Shown here: positions 45,476-57,577 of the stretch, piece by piece
Numbering within the stretch: position 1 is the stretch's first letter
Layout: each line of letters opens with the position of its first letter
NCBI RefSeq assembly: GCF_002878395.1
Contig: NC_061114.1
Location: 149,096,824 to 149,160,823, forward strand
Direction: 5' to 3'
DNA: 64,000 nt
Source of the DNA: Capsicum annuum
Taxonomy: Eukaryota; Streptophyta; Magnoliopsida; Solanales; Solanaceae
The notes under the pieces: generated by a model
Told to the model about the DNA's origin: nothing
Seen by the model: the letters and a program-made list of their open reading frames with translations, nothing else
Database searches by the model: none
Translations under genes and position numbers: made by a program

Positions 45476-46650
45476 TTATTGTTCATTAAGATTTGCATAA
45501 TCTTCAATTCCAACATGCATTTCATTATATTGCCCAACATTTTCTCCCTCCGCGAATTCTTCATCAACTAGTGTCAGAGTCTAACTTAAACTTATAGCTT
45601 TACCCTAGTCAAGTGACCTTGACCTTGAAGTTGAGCTTTAATAATTTATCTAAGACTATAGACATTATCATCATTAGCTCTAACTGTCATAGTAACAATA
45701 TCCCAATTAAGATCACCTTCCACAAATACTTGTTCATCTTCTTGATCATCGAGGCCAGTAAATAACCATTCATTAGCATCTTTAATAATTTGATCAATGG
45801 TATCATGAATATCATAACGATGTGTCAATATTCTATTGTACTTAAACATGCACTAGATCATTGAGATGTGATAGATCAAGCCCATTCCTCTTCTTGGAAT
45901 GAATCTGTACATAATAAAGTAATTGCTAATTAGATTCTAATAATAATCGCTTCAATATAGAATGTAGTATGTAATAAATCATTCTCACATGTTCAAACAC
46001 ACTCTTATTTTGTTTGCATCCAGATGCACTACAAGTCAAACTCAAATCTCTCATGGGAAGCTTTTGCAAATTTGGAGTTTTTCTGCCAAATACAAAGAAC
46101 CACTCAACTATAGAAAACAATTGAAGGTTAATAAGAATGAAAAAGTCATTAATATAATTAAAGAACTAAATCTATAATAAAGGCAACTAAACCAATTCAC
46201 TAACCTATTGACCTTGTGTCTCTGGCTCTAATAACTTGACCAGAACCAAATAATCCATCCGCACTCTTGTAATTAGCAAGCGCATCAAGTAGTAATTCTT
46301 ATGTGGAAAGATCAGGGACCATCGGGTCAACACAAACGTAGAAACTCACCCACGCTCCAGCAATTTTATCTTCATTCATAGTGGAGCTAAAGTACAATCC
46401 TAGACATAAAACATATCCTGTAAAATACAAAGGTCGTTTGAGCAGATTAGTCCACTTTGAATTAATTATTTTGAGGACTTTATTATAATGCCTATGAACT
46501 CCATCAACCCCACCCCTATTGAATACATTCACCTTATCCATTTCTTCAAGCATATAGCCCATTGGGGGTGTTTTCTCCCCATTCACCAAGTAAAGAACTG
46601 AGACCAAAGGACCATAATTTTTAAGGGCTTTGAAAAGATCATTCCAAAAG
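45476..46650 (-). pseudogene. hAT-superfamily transposase C-terminal fragment with two introns
   Basis: Cut-and-paste DNA transposase remnant. Minus-strand exon 1 (46205-46650) reads WNDLFKALKNYGPLVSVLYL, VNGEKTPPMGYMLEEMDK and, after one TAA in place of Gln, ELLLDALANYKSADGLFG. An intron-like gap 46108-46204 (GT...AG) leads to exon 2: VEWFFVFGRKTPNLQKLPMR, LSLTCSASGCKQNKSVFEH. A second gap, 45905-45988, leads to exon 3: IHSKKRNGLDLSHLNDLVHV, then after a one-base frameshift KYNRILTHRYDIHDTID and EWLFTGLDDQEDEQVF. The tail LVDEEFAEGENVGQYNEMH ends at 45476. The exon 2-3 part is the hAT dimerisation domain. The N-terminal zinc finger and catalytic core are absent. Confidence 0.85.
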
Positions 46651-46739
46651 TATAAAGAATAAAGAATAAAGTAGTGTTAACACTCTTTTACTTGAGTTAG
46701 TTCATGTGGTCAATGAGTTTGCATATGTGTTTCCCACAA

Positions 46740-47225
46740 ATTTACTTAATCTTCAGCCATATTATAATATTCAATTTCATATTGATGTTAAGGCGAACAC
46801 TCAACCTATTTTAATTCTGCTATATCGAATGGCACTGACAAAGTGAAGCATTTAAAATAGAAGTTGTATGGCCTCTTAAGTAAGGATCTATCAGTCCCAG
46901 TGTTTCTTTGTAGGGTGCTCTTGTATTAGTTGTTAAGTAGAAATATGGTTCCTTGCATATGTGTATTGACTATTGCTTCTTGAATTGGGTGACTATTAAG
47001 AATAAGTATTAAATGTTGAATATTGATGATTTATTACACTAGCTTCAGTGTGCATTTTTGTTTTCTAATATAGACCTGTGATCGGGCTACCACTAGTTGA
47101 GAATGAGGGTAGAAAATATTCCTAATACTGCAATCATGATGGCTAGTACGAGTTCTTAGTTACGTCTTTTGGATTAACTAATACCCTAACATCATTAATT
47201 GATTTAATGAATAGTGCATTAATGA
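46740..47225 (+). pseudogene. Element N: isolated gypsy RT fragment
   Basis: Reads FHIDVKANTQPILILLYRMA, a match to the start of RT (relatives: PGTxPISxxPYRMA), and ends YEFLVTSFGLTNTLTSLIDL, the [13 protein letters not shown] motif. Between them are many stops. No LTR or other domain can be tied to it. Possibly the interior of an element cut by M. Confidence 0.72.
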
Positions 47226-47289
47226 ATGGTGTTAATGCTATTTGTAATGGTAGGGTTAGATATGACAGTTAGATAGCCAATAAGTTTAG

Positions 47290-49127
47290 GAAGTCGTAGT
47301 AACTTTTAACATCCTGAAATGGTGTTATAGAGCTCTATTTATAGTATTTTTCATGGAGGAGTTAGTTCACGATGTCGAAATTCATTGTATGTTGTAAAAT
47401 GAGGAAAACTAAAGAGAATTCATGAGTTTCTACCTCAAAAATTGCAGTAAAAAAGTAATCATTGCTGCGGTCATGGGAATTACAGTGGTGGCTCTAGAAA
47501 AAAGGTGTGAACCACTGCAGTGACAGCAATTTGTTGAAGCACATTCAATAGAACTTTGGTTTTCAAAATCAAAAAATATTTTCACTTCACACTTGTTTGA
47601 AAAATGCAATAAGGCTTTGGGAATGCAATTTTTAGAGGGTTTGTGAAGTTTTTTTTATCATTAGATGTAATTAATTACATTTGACACTTGAATTTATTTC
47701 GTTTAACCTTAGAAAAACACTAAAATAGATTAATGGTGGAAATTGGGGTTCAACCCTAGTTGATGGGAAGTGATAAAAATTATCTAGCATGTGTATAATT
47801 TCTACATATAATAATTCTAGGGTGTTAGAAAATGCTAATCGGACTAGAGTTATGATTGTTTATACAAATTTAAGATTTGTGCAATTAAAGAGATAGGAAA
47901 CCCTAAGATGATAAAGTAGGGTGAGTTTATCGCTAAATTCAGTGATTTCTGGTTCCTAGTAGTAAAAAGGATGAGTTTTGAAATAAATGTATATTCTTGT
48001 TATTATAGAACAAGAATGAAATTGAAGGTGAAAAAGTGTAGCTCAAAGGTGACTTTGAGTAGAGGAACTGAGGTTGGATATAATTTTATTGTAACACTTA
48101 TACTCTCTTCCTTTCTACTTGTTTGTGAACTTAACATCTATGATTGTCTTCTATCATGTCTTGTGATTTAGTAATTCCTTTGCACTTTATTTACATTATG
48201 ATGATATGTTGAGATGATGAGTCAGGTACTATGCCGGTATAAATATGATTTGATGATAAGATGGATCAGTTACCAACTCAATATGAATATGATATGCCGT
48301 GATAATAGATTTGGTGCCTTGTTGGTATGATATGATGTTGATAATAAGGTTGAGAAGGGTAAGAAATGATTTGTACATCTTGCACATATGCACTATACAT
48401 ATGAATTGGGTGCCTTATGATGATTATACATGTTGATGAGTTATTGATGAAAATGAATAATTATGAAAGACTGTGAAAGTAAACTTGAGGATGGTAATTA
48501 TATGATGATACATGATGTGTTCGATTGAAAGATATCATTGCTTATGAGTTTTATTATGATCTCTTTTATACACTTGTTAGGTCTGCTTACTTGAACATTG
48601 TCAAGTTAGTCAGTTATGATGCTAACTAGTAGTTATTGATGTACTGAAGCTACCTATATTCATTTTTTTGTTGAGTGTAGAATATTTTCTAGTGGTTGAG
48701 ACGAGACATCATTTCAAGATTGAAGTTTAAACACAACTTTTAGAGCTAACATCATGTCTGGGAATCCACCAGATCTTTTTGTAATGTTTATGTCCTTTGT
48801 TTCGAAACTATGATGATTTTTTTACTTATGTTTTGAAGATTTCAGTTATTTCAGTTTTAGTTACATCCTAGATGTTCATGCACGGTGACGTCAGGTCTCG
48901 GGGATGTAATAAGTATATGATTATAGACACTATTGATTTGCATATTAATGTTGGTTGGACGGGTGGTTAAAGTATTGAATAAACTTCCTTTTTACACATG
49001 TTTAATACATAGGGATTATATAACATGAATATGAGAGTAACACTTATATAAGTAAGGGTGAGACTAGTATGGTTCTCTATCCATTGGTTAGTGTGGGTGC
49101 TAATCATGGATGGTTTGGTCATGAACG
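47290..49127 (+). repeat. Element M 5' LTR (left edge approximate)
   Basis: Lies directly before a primer site and gag. Similar in style to the B LTR (GCAGTGGTGG/CTGCAGTGACAG cluster at 47465-47530 in the place of B's GCTATAGCG cluster; ATGATATGAT-rich stretch at 48200-48540). I could not find the start dinucleotide, so 47290 is a guess. The 66-codon frame at 47971 is not a gene. Confidence 0.6.
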
Positions 49128-49130
49128 AGA

Positions 49131-49143
49131 TGGTATCAAAACA
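49131..49143 (+). other. Primer-binding site of element M
   Basis: TGGTATCAAAACA, two changes from TGGTATCAGAGCA, followed by TTGGGTTCATAGATCTC, the usual context in this family. Confidence 0.78.
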
Positions 49144-49289
49144 TTGGGTTCATAGATCTCATCGTACAAGAATAGGTCTAGTATAGTACTGCGGAATAGT
49201 TAGTAGACATCTGTACTTTTTTTCGAGGCTATAGGACTTTCTGAATGAAGTCCTTCCTATCTAGAGATCCAATTCGGTATCTAATCTTT

Positions 49290-50419
49290 TTTCTATTATT
49301 TGCAAATGGTAAATACTCATTCCACCATAGAAGAAGAAGCAAAACTATAACAATACCTACAACAGCACTCGCACCGCATATTGGGGCAATCATCTAGGTA
49401 GGCCTCGAGTTAAAGGTAAAGTAAGAAGGTAAGGATGGAGAGAAACACCCTATATGGGTAGAGCACAAGTAACCAAGAGACTGGCAAGACATATATTATC
49501 ATCTCCTCCTCCACCTACAGGATGCTCTAGAACATGCTCTGGATGTAAAAGAGAAGTTGAGGAAGAAGCGATAATAGCTCCAAAAAATATAGTACCATCC
49601 CCAAATTGGGCAGCTCAGGTGCCTTTGTCTACATAGGTGATCCAAGAATTATTGGGTTTCTAGGGTAGCTTAGATGGAACCAGCTATACTCTAGTGATTC
49701 TGACTAGTCTGTGCACAATGTTTTTGTATATTATTGCTATAGCAACAAAGATAGATGTAGGATCTAAAACAGAGGTATATCCCTAATAAGTACTTGGACA
49801 AATGATGGCAGCTGATAAGCATGGGTTATTTCATAAGTTCATGAAGATGAAGCTACTGTTATTCTAAGGTATAGAGTTTGAGTATGATTTTGAGTTCTAA
49901 TAAACTCTAACAAATGTCTAAAAAAGATAGGTATAATTGGAAAGTATGGTGTAGAGTTTCTTTTCTTTCAGCTACAGAAAAAGCCAAGAAATGGTGGAGG
50001 TCATTTGTGGAGTGTAGGGTTGCCTTACATCCACTTACTTGGGCTCAATTTCAGAATATATTTCATGAGAAATATGTTCTAGACAGTTCTCATGACTAGA
50101 AGAAGGATAATTTTTAAGGTTGCAGTAAGGTAAAATGTCCATGGTCGCATATGAGTCCGAGTTTTATGCCTTGATGCACTATTTACTACAGTTGATTACC
50201 TCAGAAAATGAGCTAATTAGGTACTTTGTGAAGGGTATGAATTTGGAGATTCAGTTGGTTACTTTATATATGGCTGTCTCTAGTAAGTTTTATAAAGATG
50301 TTGAATTTTCCAAGAAGGTTAAAGCACTTGAGAAACAGGGAAAGGTAAAATGCAAAGAAATGAAGGCTCAAACATCAGTCTAATTCAGTGGTACATTCTC
50401 AAATGTGCATGGTTCTTTT
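49290..50419 (+). pseudogene. Element M gag, cut by element I LTR
   Basis: Frame 49914-50099 reads YNWKVWCRVSFLSATEKAKK, WWRSFVECR and LTWAQFQNIFHEKYVLDS, the gag core. Frame 50135-50383 reads MSMVAYESEFYALMHYLLQL, ELIRYFVKGMNLEIQL and VKALEKQGKVKCKEMKAQ. Stops and a frameshift separate them. 49454-49636 is the N-terminal linker. The sequence ends inside gag at 50419 where an I-family LTR starts. The subfamily is the same as B. Confidence 0.8.
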
Positions 50420-51839
50420 TGCGCTCAAGCGCACACACAAGTATACATGGTCTAACAAGTAATATAGTAGCCTTAAATAAATCTGAATATCGATCCCACG
50501 GGGACAAGTTCCAACAACTATTAAAATTCTAGTTAACTTATTGAGATTAACTTGATGCAAGGTATCCAAAATAAGTTTGTGATAGGTAAACTAAAAATAA
50601 AGTAAATAATGCATAAATTAAAAGACTAAAGACAATCACTAGAGTAAAGCGCAGGTTTAAAGAACTACGAATAATCCTACTATGTTATTAAACTTCATTC
50701 GTTAAATCGCTTGTCTTGGTTATTGATTGGTAGAGTTTATTGCATGATCATGGTCTCTTGACATCTAATCGTCTACCTAACTTGTACAATATAGCTACAT
50801 CATTAAGCGGGGATGTAATAATCTATTTAAGTTCTTAAATTTACTATTCTACCTGTGTAACAAGTAAGGCTTCTAGGTACATTCCTGTCCTAGACGCTAA
50901 TTTGAATTCCTTATTTTATTAAAGAATATGAACTTACTTTGCTAATCCCCACGTTCTATCTTTCTATTCCCCCTCCCGTGATCATAATATTGATAATATA
51001 TGTATTCTAAGGTTATCTAATTCTTAAAATCGTTAAAACAAGGATAAAAAAACCAAATATTATAAGTAACTCAAACGAAATCAATCCAAAATGATAGTAG
51101 TCATGTTCTTGTCTGTATCCCCGGAAAGGGGGCATTTTGCCACTAATAGACATAACCATGATCCAAATACATCAATGCATAATCTAATCTATCAAGAATA
51201 TAAATTTAAAGAATAAAAACCCTAAAAAACATGTGTATAAGCCTCTTCTCCAGTGCAAAGATGTCCAAATGTCCTTAGAATAAGTTGCACAACATTTTAT
51301 TTATAGTTGAGGACTTAAGCCGTTGATAGGGAGAGGTCCGCGGCGCATTGGATATTGCGTGGAAACTGTGGATCACCGCGGTGGATATATTGTGGAATAA
51401 TGGGATCGAGGCATTGAAAATCACTTGGGAAGAGCTTCGTGACGTGGCCAATTCCCATAGGCATACTAGAATGTGCCTCTCAATGCCTAATTGCGTCTAA
51501 GTGTATCTCCTTCCATCCCTTGCCTTGTGGTGTTGTGTCCACTCAATTTATAGCTTATATATCATAACTACATCACACCAATAAACTCACCAAGAATCTT
51601 ACATAATCTAACACCAAATATTAGAGCTCAAAATAATACAACATTCTCAACGACGAACTAAGAACACGAGCTAAGACTAGTCTTTTCCACATTGATCTTT
51701 AACTTATTATTCAGACCGTTGACTTGATCCAATTGAACCTTTAATATTTCAAAATATTTTTCCATATATAATCACAAAATAATAACTTTATTAAATCAAT
51801 CAACACATTAGAATCCATTGTGATAGACTAGAACAACAT
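50420..51839 (-). repeat. Element I 3' LTR, part 1
   Basis: Starts TGCGCTCAAGCGCACACAC on the plus strand; aligns to 38624-40100. It is interrupted at 51839 by element G and resumes at 61728. A GC-rich patch (CCGCGGCGCATTGG, ATCACCGCGGTGG) is at 51330-51430, where copy 1 has a different GC-rich patch. Confidence 0.87.
51835..51839. other. Target-site duplication of element G, left copy (AACAT)
   Basis: AACAT before the LTR start; the right flank reads AACAC at 61728-61732, one base different. Consistent with an old five-base duplication. Confidence 0.7.
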
Positions 51840-54241
51840 TGTAATACCCCGGGAAATTTTTCATTGAAATTTAATGCGTAAATATGTTGGGTTGTATTTT
51901 CTAGAATTAATTATAAATTTTCCTTGTAGAATTTCTTAGATTATGACCCACCATTTGGGATAGTATCGAATAAGCTTTCCAACAATATGTGTATCATCCA
52001 AAACGGACACCCGAGGGACGAGTTATGAACATTCCAATCAAACCATGAATAGTAGAGAACAGTAAAACATGCAGGAAAAAGTACTGAGACCTAGCATATT
52101 TTTCTCCAACTTTAAATGATCATAACTCCTTGTACACAATAATCTGGGTGATCTACTATATATCAACGGAAAGCTCTGCAATTCCTCTTTCCAATTAAAT
52201 TGGTTTCATCCAATTTGTCTATCGAAGCAAAAAATTATGGTCGATCTACTTCAGCCTATCAAAAGTGAATTTTTGGGTCAAATTCAAATGATCATAACTC
52301 CTCGTACATAATGATCTGGGTAAGATACTATATATCAATGGAAATATATGAGAGTCCTATTTCTAATGAAATTGGTTTCATCCAATTTGGATATCGGAGT
52401 AAAACGTTATGGTTGATCTACTTCAGACTATCAAAATAGTTCACCAAAGGACAGATTCGAGAATTATTTCATTTTTAAGGGCGTTTTGGTCATCCTCCCT
52501 CACTCAAAATCTATACAAACCCTATATTAAATCCTATTAGAAGCATTATATGTTATATTTCATCAAATTTCCTCAAAAAGAAAACCCTAAGTTCCTACAT
52601 CCAACTTTAAGAACCTCCAAAGTTCACCATTAGTTCTGCAAATTTATTTAAGATTCTAAGTTCCTAGTTCAAGAACTCCAAGAAAGGTCATTCAAAGGTA
52701 CAATTAACATCTCAAAATGAGTATCGATCTAAAGTTCACCATTCAAGGTATGTGGGTTTTTTCAACAAGAACTTTCTTTCGTTCTTATGCCCAAAAGTAA
52801 TTTTCTTTACAAAGGTATGATTTTTATTTGATTTTTACGAATTTGAAGCATGAACTCATATCTTATGATGATTATTATGAAATTTTGATATTTATGATTT
52901 TGAAAGATGAATTTATATGTGTGGAGATATAAAGCATGAATCTTGAACGATATTTATCATGATTTTGATATTTGGGTCGTGAATCCCCATTGAAAATTGT
53001 ATTTTTTTTAGAAAGTGTGTGTTATAAGCACGTTGATGTTGAGTATTTGAGATATTTTGATTGATTTGACCTTTTGGTCTTAATAGAGTTGTTTCAAACT
53101 CGAGTGTGAAAGAAATCCACAACGTGGTTGATTTTGATAGATGGGAAGCATGATGGCTCCCGATGTATATTTATATATTACTGAAATTGTTTTGTTGTGG
53201 ATTGACTTTGAAATGATCTGAGCTAAGTCTAGAAGAAATCTTTAGCATCGAGTGGGAGGTATAAAGCGACCTTACTTCCCTAGAACTACGTGCCCCCATG
53301 GGAGTGAGCCTGAGGCTAATTTATATAGTGATCACTAGTTTGTGTGGATTTGATATCGATAGTCCTTTTATGATGGCAAGGATCGGATGGCTCTCCCCAA
53401 CGTGGGTTGTGCGTTGGACTCTATGTAGCTTACATGGTTTATGTCGGTTATAGGATCTCCCAGTGTGTGTGTGTTTCCTTGTGTCTATGGTTAATGGTGA
53501 AGTGATTTGAAAGTGGAATTGTGAAAGTTATTCTTTCAAAAGATTTAAATGATATTTACATTATGAGAATTGATATTCTTGATGAACTGAAAGTGATTGA
53601 CAAATTATATGATGACTCACATGTGTTATTGTACTTATTTCATCCTCTAATGATTATAATGATTTTCTTCAGGCTATGTGGGTCTTTCATACATCCTGCA
53701 TATTTCTTATAAATATTTATGATGATGATGTTTATAAAACTGGATACACTCCTATATACTCAATTTCTTTTCATGGTACTGACCCATATCTTTGGATGTG
53801 GTCTACATTTTCTCAGAATATAGGTCTAGGTGCTCAGTTCCAAGTTCGATAGTGATTCTTTAGGCACGCTGTTCTACATCCTCTGTCATGGTGAGTCCTC
53901 ATGTTCCGAGGATGTGATGTCTGATGTTGGTTTCACGGAATAGTTTACATTTGATAACTATGTATAAGTCAGTTGAGGTATGTCTCAATGGCTCGCTAGT
54001 TTTATTGATTTTCTTAGAGGCTTGTCAGACTAGTATAGATATTGGGAGTTGACTAATAAGACGTATTTTGTTATCTTTCTGAAATTCTTTTATTCTTGGA
54101 TGATGATTACTTTGTTGATATTTATGGAAACCCCGTTGATTCGTGTTAAACTGAATAAAAATGTCTCAAAGGGTTAGCTTGGGGCTACTCGTAGCCTCAA
54201 GCACCGTGTGACGCTCTGGGACACGTTTTCGAGGCATTATA
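51840..54241 (+). repeat. Element G 5' LTR (2402 bp)
   Basis: TGTAATACCCC to GAGGCATTATA (terminal CA changed to TA). Holds a two-unit tandem repeat of 172-bp period starting near 52111. The 63-codon frame at 53521 and the 69-codon frame at 52913 recur in the other LTR only as repeat copies. Confidence 0.94.
52111..52457 (+). repeat. 172-bp tandem repeat in element G LTR
   Basis: Both units begin with AAATGATCATAACTCCT and contain TGAAATTGGTTTCATCCAAT or a close variant. The 3' LTR keeps the same period (59590 and 59762), so the duplication predates the insertion. Confidence 0.85.
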
Positions 54242-54245
54242 AACT

Positions 54246-54258
54246 TGGTATCAGAGCC
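54246..54258 (+). other. Primer-binding site of element G
   Basis: TGGTATCAGAGCC, four bases after the LTR, complementary to initiator Met-tRNA. Confidence 0.95.
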
Positions 54259-54450
54259 TAAGGATTTAAGGTGTCCTAGGGAGTCTGACAAGCCGTGTTA
54301 AGTTGAGTCTTGATCATCGGTGTGTAGCGCGCCATATCTATGAGCAAGTTGCTACAAGACATTTTAGGAAAAAGTGTGATTCTTTCTTTCAGAAGTCTAT
54401 CATGCATAAAGTATCTCTCTCTGCAATTGATTGGTTCTCTCCTCTTTCAA

Positions 54451-55640
54451 AAATATTCATCCACGTCGAGCGAGAAGAAATAATGATGGTCAGCAACCTC
54501 AACCCCCTGACCCATTGAATGAAAATGGGTCTCATGCTAAATTTCAGGCGCTGGCCCAAGCTGTTACTGCAAATATTTTGGCAAACCCGACCCCAACTCC
54601 ATAGCAGCAGGGAGGTAATTCAACTGCTGCCATAATCTGTGACTTCATGCGGATGAATCCATCAGAATTCTATGGGTCTAAGTCTGAAGAGTATCCACGA
54701 TTATTTTTAGAGGAGGTGCAGAAGATTACTGATGCATGTATCTGAGGAACATAGTATGCAGTTGGCTACGTATAGGTTGAAAGACCTTGCTTATAACTGG
54801 GTTATTGCTTGGACGAAAGGTAGAGGTGAGGGAGCTATCCCTATAACTTGGCAAGAGTTCCAGGATGCATTCCTGGATAAATTTTTCCCTTTGGAGATGA
54901 GGGAGGTGAAGGTGGAAGAGTTTATGAGCCTGCGACCGGGCTCTATGACTATTAGGGAGTTCTATCTAAAGTTCAATCAGTTGGCCAAGTATACTCCTGA
55001 CTTAGTAGCAGATAATCGTGCTAGTATGAGTAAGTTTGGGACTGGAGTGTCTAGGTATGTGGTTAAAGAGTGTAGGTCTACTATGCTGAATAGTGAGATG
55101 AATCTTTCTAGGCTGATAACTCATGCCCAACAGATTGAGGCAGACAAGATTAAGGAGAGAGATTGAATGAGAGAGAATAAGAGAGCTATGCTTGAACAAC
55201 ACAGACAGGGTGAGACTAGATCATAGGGAGGGAGTTGCCCTTACTATCAGGATCATTCGTCTATACCAGCACCATCATCTTCTAGTGCTCCTGTGCTTAG
55301 AGGTAAGCAGGAGCAAGGTAGCAGGTCATATGTAACCAGGTCCCAGTATATTGCTGGGAGTAAGCCAAATCATCCCCTGTGTCCTAAGTATGGTAGGGCT
55401 CATTTGGGTGAGTGTTAGGGTGAGAAGAGGGGTTGTTTCTAGGGTGGTGACATGGGTCACAGAGTTAGAGATTGTCCATGGGGTGGACAAGGGCGTCGTG
55501 ACTATCGCCCTCAAATCCAGACTCAGACTATTAGTGCTCCAGTTCCAGCAACTCGCCCATCCCCAGCTTAGGGCGCCTCTTCTAGTAATGCTGGCGGGCA
55601 GCGACAGAATAGATTCTATGCTTTACCGTTCTGCCAGGAA
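54451..55640 (+). pseudogene. Element G gag
   Basis: The start of the readable frame is PRRARRNNDGQQPQPPDP near 54463; an ATG in phase is missing, probably mutated. The core reads FMRMNPSEFYGSK, then after a frameshift near 54739 the 144-codon frame 54732-55166: YRLKDLAYNWVIAWTKGRGE, FPLEMREVKVEEFMSLRPGS, FYLKFNQLAKYTPDLVADNR. The zinc knuckle is CPKYGRAHLGEC with one Cys changed to Tyr. TAG at 54602 and 55569 replace Gln codons. Confidence 0.87.
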
Positions 55641-56155
55641 TAGAAGGAATCTCCCGATGTTGTTACTGGTATGCTTCGTATATTTCAGTTTGATGTGTAT
55701 GCTTTGTTGGATCCTGGATCTAGTTTCTCATATGTTACACCTTTGATTGCTGTGAATTTTGAAATGAGTCCTGAGATTATTCCTGAGCCTATCCTAGTTT
55801 TTACCCTAGTGGGTGATTCGATTGTTGCCCAGAAAGTGTATAAAAAATATCCTGTTACCGTTTTTCATAGTCTTGTTGGCTGATCTGATTTAGTTAGACA
55901 TGGTAGCTTTTGATTTTATTCTAGGTATGAACTGGTTGTATTCTTCTTATGCCTCTATTGATTATCGGACTCGAGTGATCAAGTTTCAGTTTTCGGGTGC
56001 ATCCGTGTTTGAGTGGTCTGGGAATTCTGTGTCACCCAAGAGTTATTTTATCTCTTACCTCAAAGCTAGAAAGCTTATTTCCAAGGGGTTTATTTACCAT
56101 TTGGTTAGAGTCAAAGACACTAAGTCTGAGACTCAGACTCCAACTCTCTAGTTTG
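55641..56155 (+). pseudogene. Element G protease
   Basis: VVTGMLRIFQFDVYALLDPG carries the active-site Asp in LLDPG, followed by SSFSYVTPLIAVNFEMSPEI and YKKYPVTVFH. A frameshift near 55880 moves to the frame DFILGMNWLYSSYASIDYRT (55900-56151). The active site is intact but the frame is broken. Confidence 0.87.
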
Positions 56156-57110
56156 TTAACGTCGTCAATGAGTTTTCTGATGTCTTTCTAGATGATCTCC
56201 CAGGGATACCTCCTACTAGAGAGATAGAGTTTGGGATTGATCTTTTTCTCAATACTTAGCCCATTTCTATTCCTCCTTACAGTATGGCCCCTGCAGAACT
56301 TAAGGAGTTGAAAGAGCAACTCAAAGATCTACTAGATAAGGGTTTCATAAGGCCTAGTATTTCTCCTTATGGTGCTCCTGTGTTGTTTGTCAGACAGGAA
56401 GATGGATCTTTGCATATCTGCATTGATTACCGCCAACTGAATAAAGTCACTGTAAAAAATAAGTACCCCCTTCAGAGAATAGATGATTTATTTGACCAAT
56501 TGCAAGGTGCAAGTTATTTCTTAAAGATAGACCTTCGTTCCGGCTATCATCAACTCAAAGTTAGGGAGTGTGACATCCCGAAAATTGCTTTCTGAACTCG
56601 TTATAGCCATTTTGAGTTTCTTGTTATGTCTTTTGGGTTAACTAATGCCCCAGCAACTTTCATGGACCTCATGAATCGAGTGTTCAGACCATATCTAGAT
56701 ATGTTTATCATAGTGTTCATCGATGATAGACTGGTGTACTCTTGTAGTGAGGATGAACATTCTAATCATCTCCAAACTGTCTTGCAAACCCTTAAGAGAT
56801 CACAAGTTGTTTTCCAAGTTCAGTAAGTAAGAGTTTTGGCTAAGGTTAGTTGCTTTTCTAGGTCATATCATTTCTTCTGAGGGTATTAGAGTTGATCCCT
56901 AAAAGACCGAAGCTGTTAGAAATTGTCCTAGACCTATTTCTCCAACTGATATCCAAAGTTTCTTGGGTTTAGCTGGCTATTACCACCATTATGTTGAGGG
57001 TTTCTCCTCTATAGCATCTCCTATGACTCGGTTGACCCAAAAGAAAGTGAAGTTCTTGGGGTCCAAATCTTGTGTGAAGAGTTTTTAGGAGTTGAAGAAT
57101 CAACCACTTT
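56156..57110 (+). pseudogene. Element G reverse transcriptase
   Basis: 56284-56595 reads [40 protein letters not shown] and [20 protein letters not shown] with the first catalytic Asp. TGA at 56593 replaces CGA (AFRTRY in relatives). 56626-56826 gives [20 protein letters not shown] and [10 protein letters not shown] with the Asp pair. Near 56815 the frame shifts; the connection domain (SFLGLAGYYHHYVEGFSSIA) is readable to about 57050. TAG at 57086 replaces Gln before RNase H. Confidence 0.9.
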
Positions 57111-57577
57111 AGCCCCTATTTTGACTTTGCCTGATGGTGTTGATGGTTTTGTGGTGTACTGTGATGCTTCGAGAGTTGGATTGGGTTGTGTATTGATGAG
57201 AAGGGTAAGGTGATAGCTTATGCTTCTAGACAGTTGAAACCCTATGAGAAAAATTACCCTACCCATAACCTTGAGTTGGCTGCTGTTGTGATTGCCTTAC
57301 AAATCTGGAGACACTATTTGTATGGTGTCCATATTGATGTTTTCACTGATCATAAGAGTCTGCAGTATGTGTTTACTAGAGAGAATTGAATCTTAGGCAG
57401 AGACGATGGTTAGAATTATTAGAGGACTATGATATGAGTGTGTTGTACCATCCGGGCAAGGCCAATATTGTGGCGGATGCCCTAAGTAGAGTGTCCATAG
57501 GTAGTGTTTTGCATATGTTAAAAGGTAAGAAAGAGTTGGCTCGTGATGTACATCATTTGGCTAGATTGGGGGGTTAG
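57111..57577 (+). pseudogene. Element G RNase H
   Basis: 57186-57389 reads [40 protein letters not shown] and [13 protein letters not shown]; the Asp before LELAA is Asn but the Glu and the TDH Asp remain. The first Asp lies in [12 protein letters not shown] in a neighbouring frame. 57386-57577 gives [35 protein letters not shown] with the last Asp. One frameshift on each side. Confidence 0.9.

Noticed and set aside
47971..48171. 66-codon plus-strand frame MSFEINVYSC
   Set aside because: Within the M LTR, no domain, no conserved partner.
53521..53712. 63-codon frame MKVILSKDLNDIYIMR, repeated at 60996-61187
   Set aside because: The two copies sit at the same place in the two LTRs of element G; similarity is due to LTR duplication, not coding constraint.
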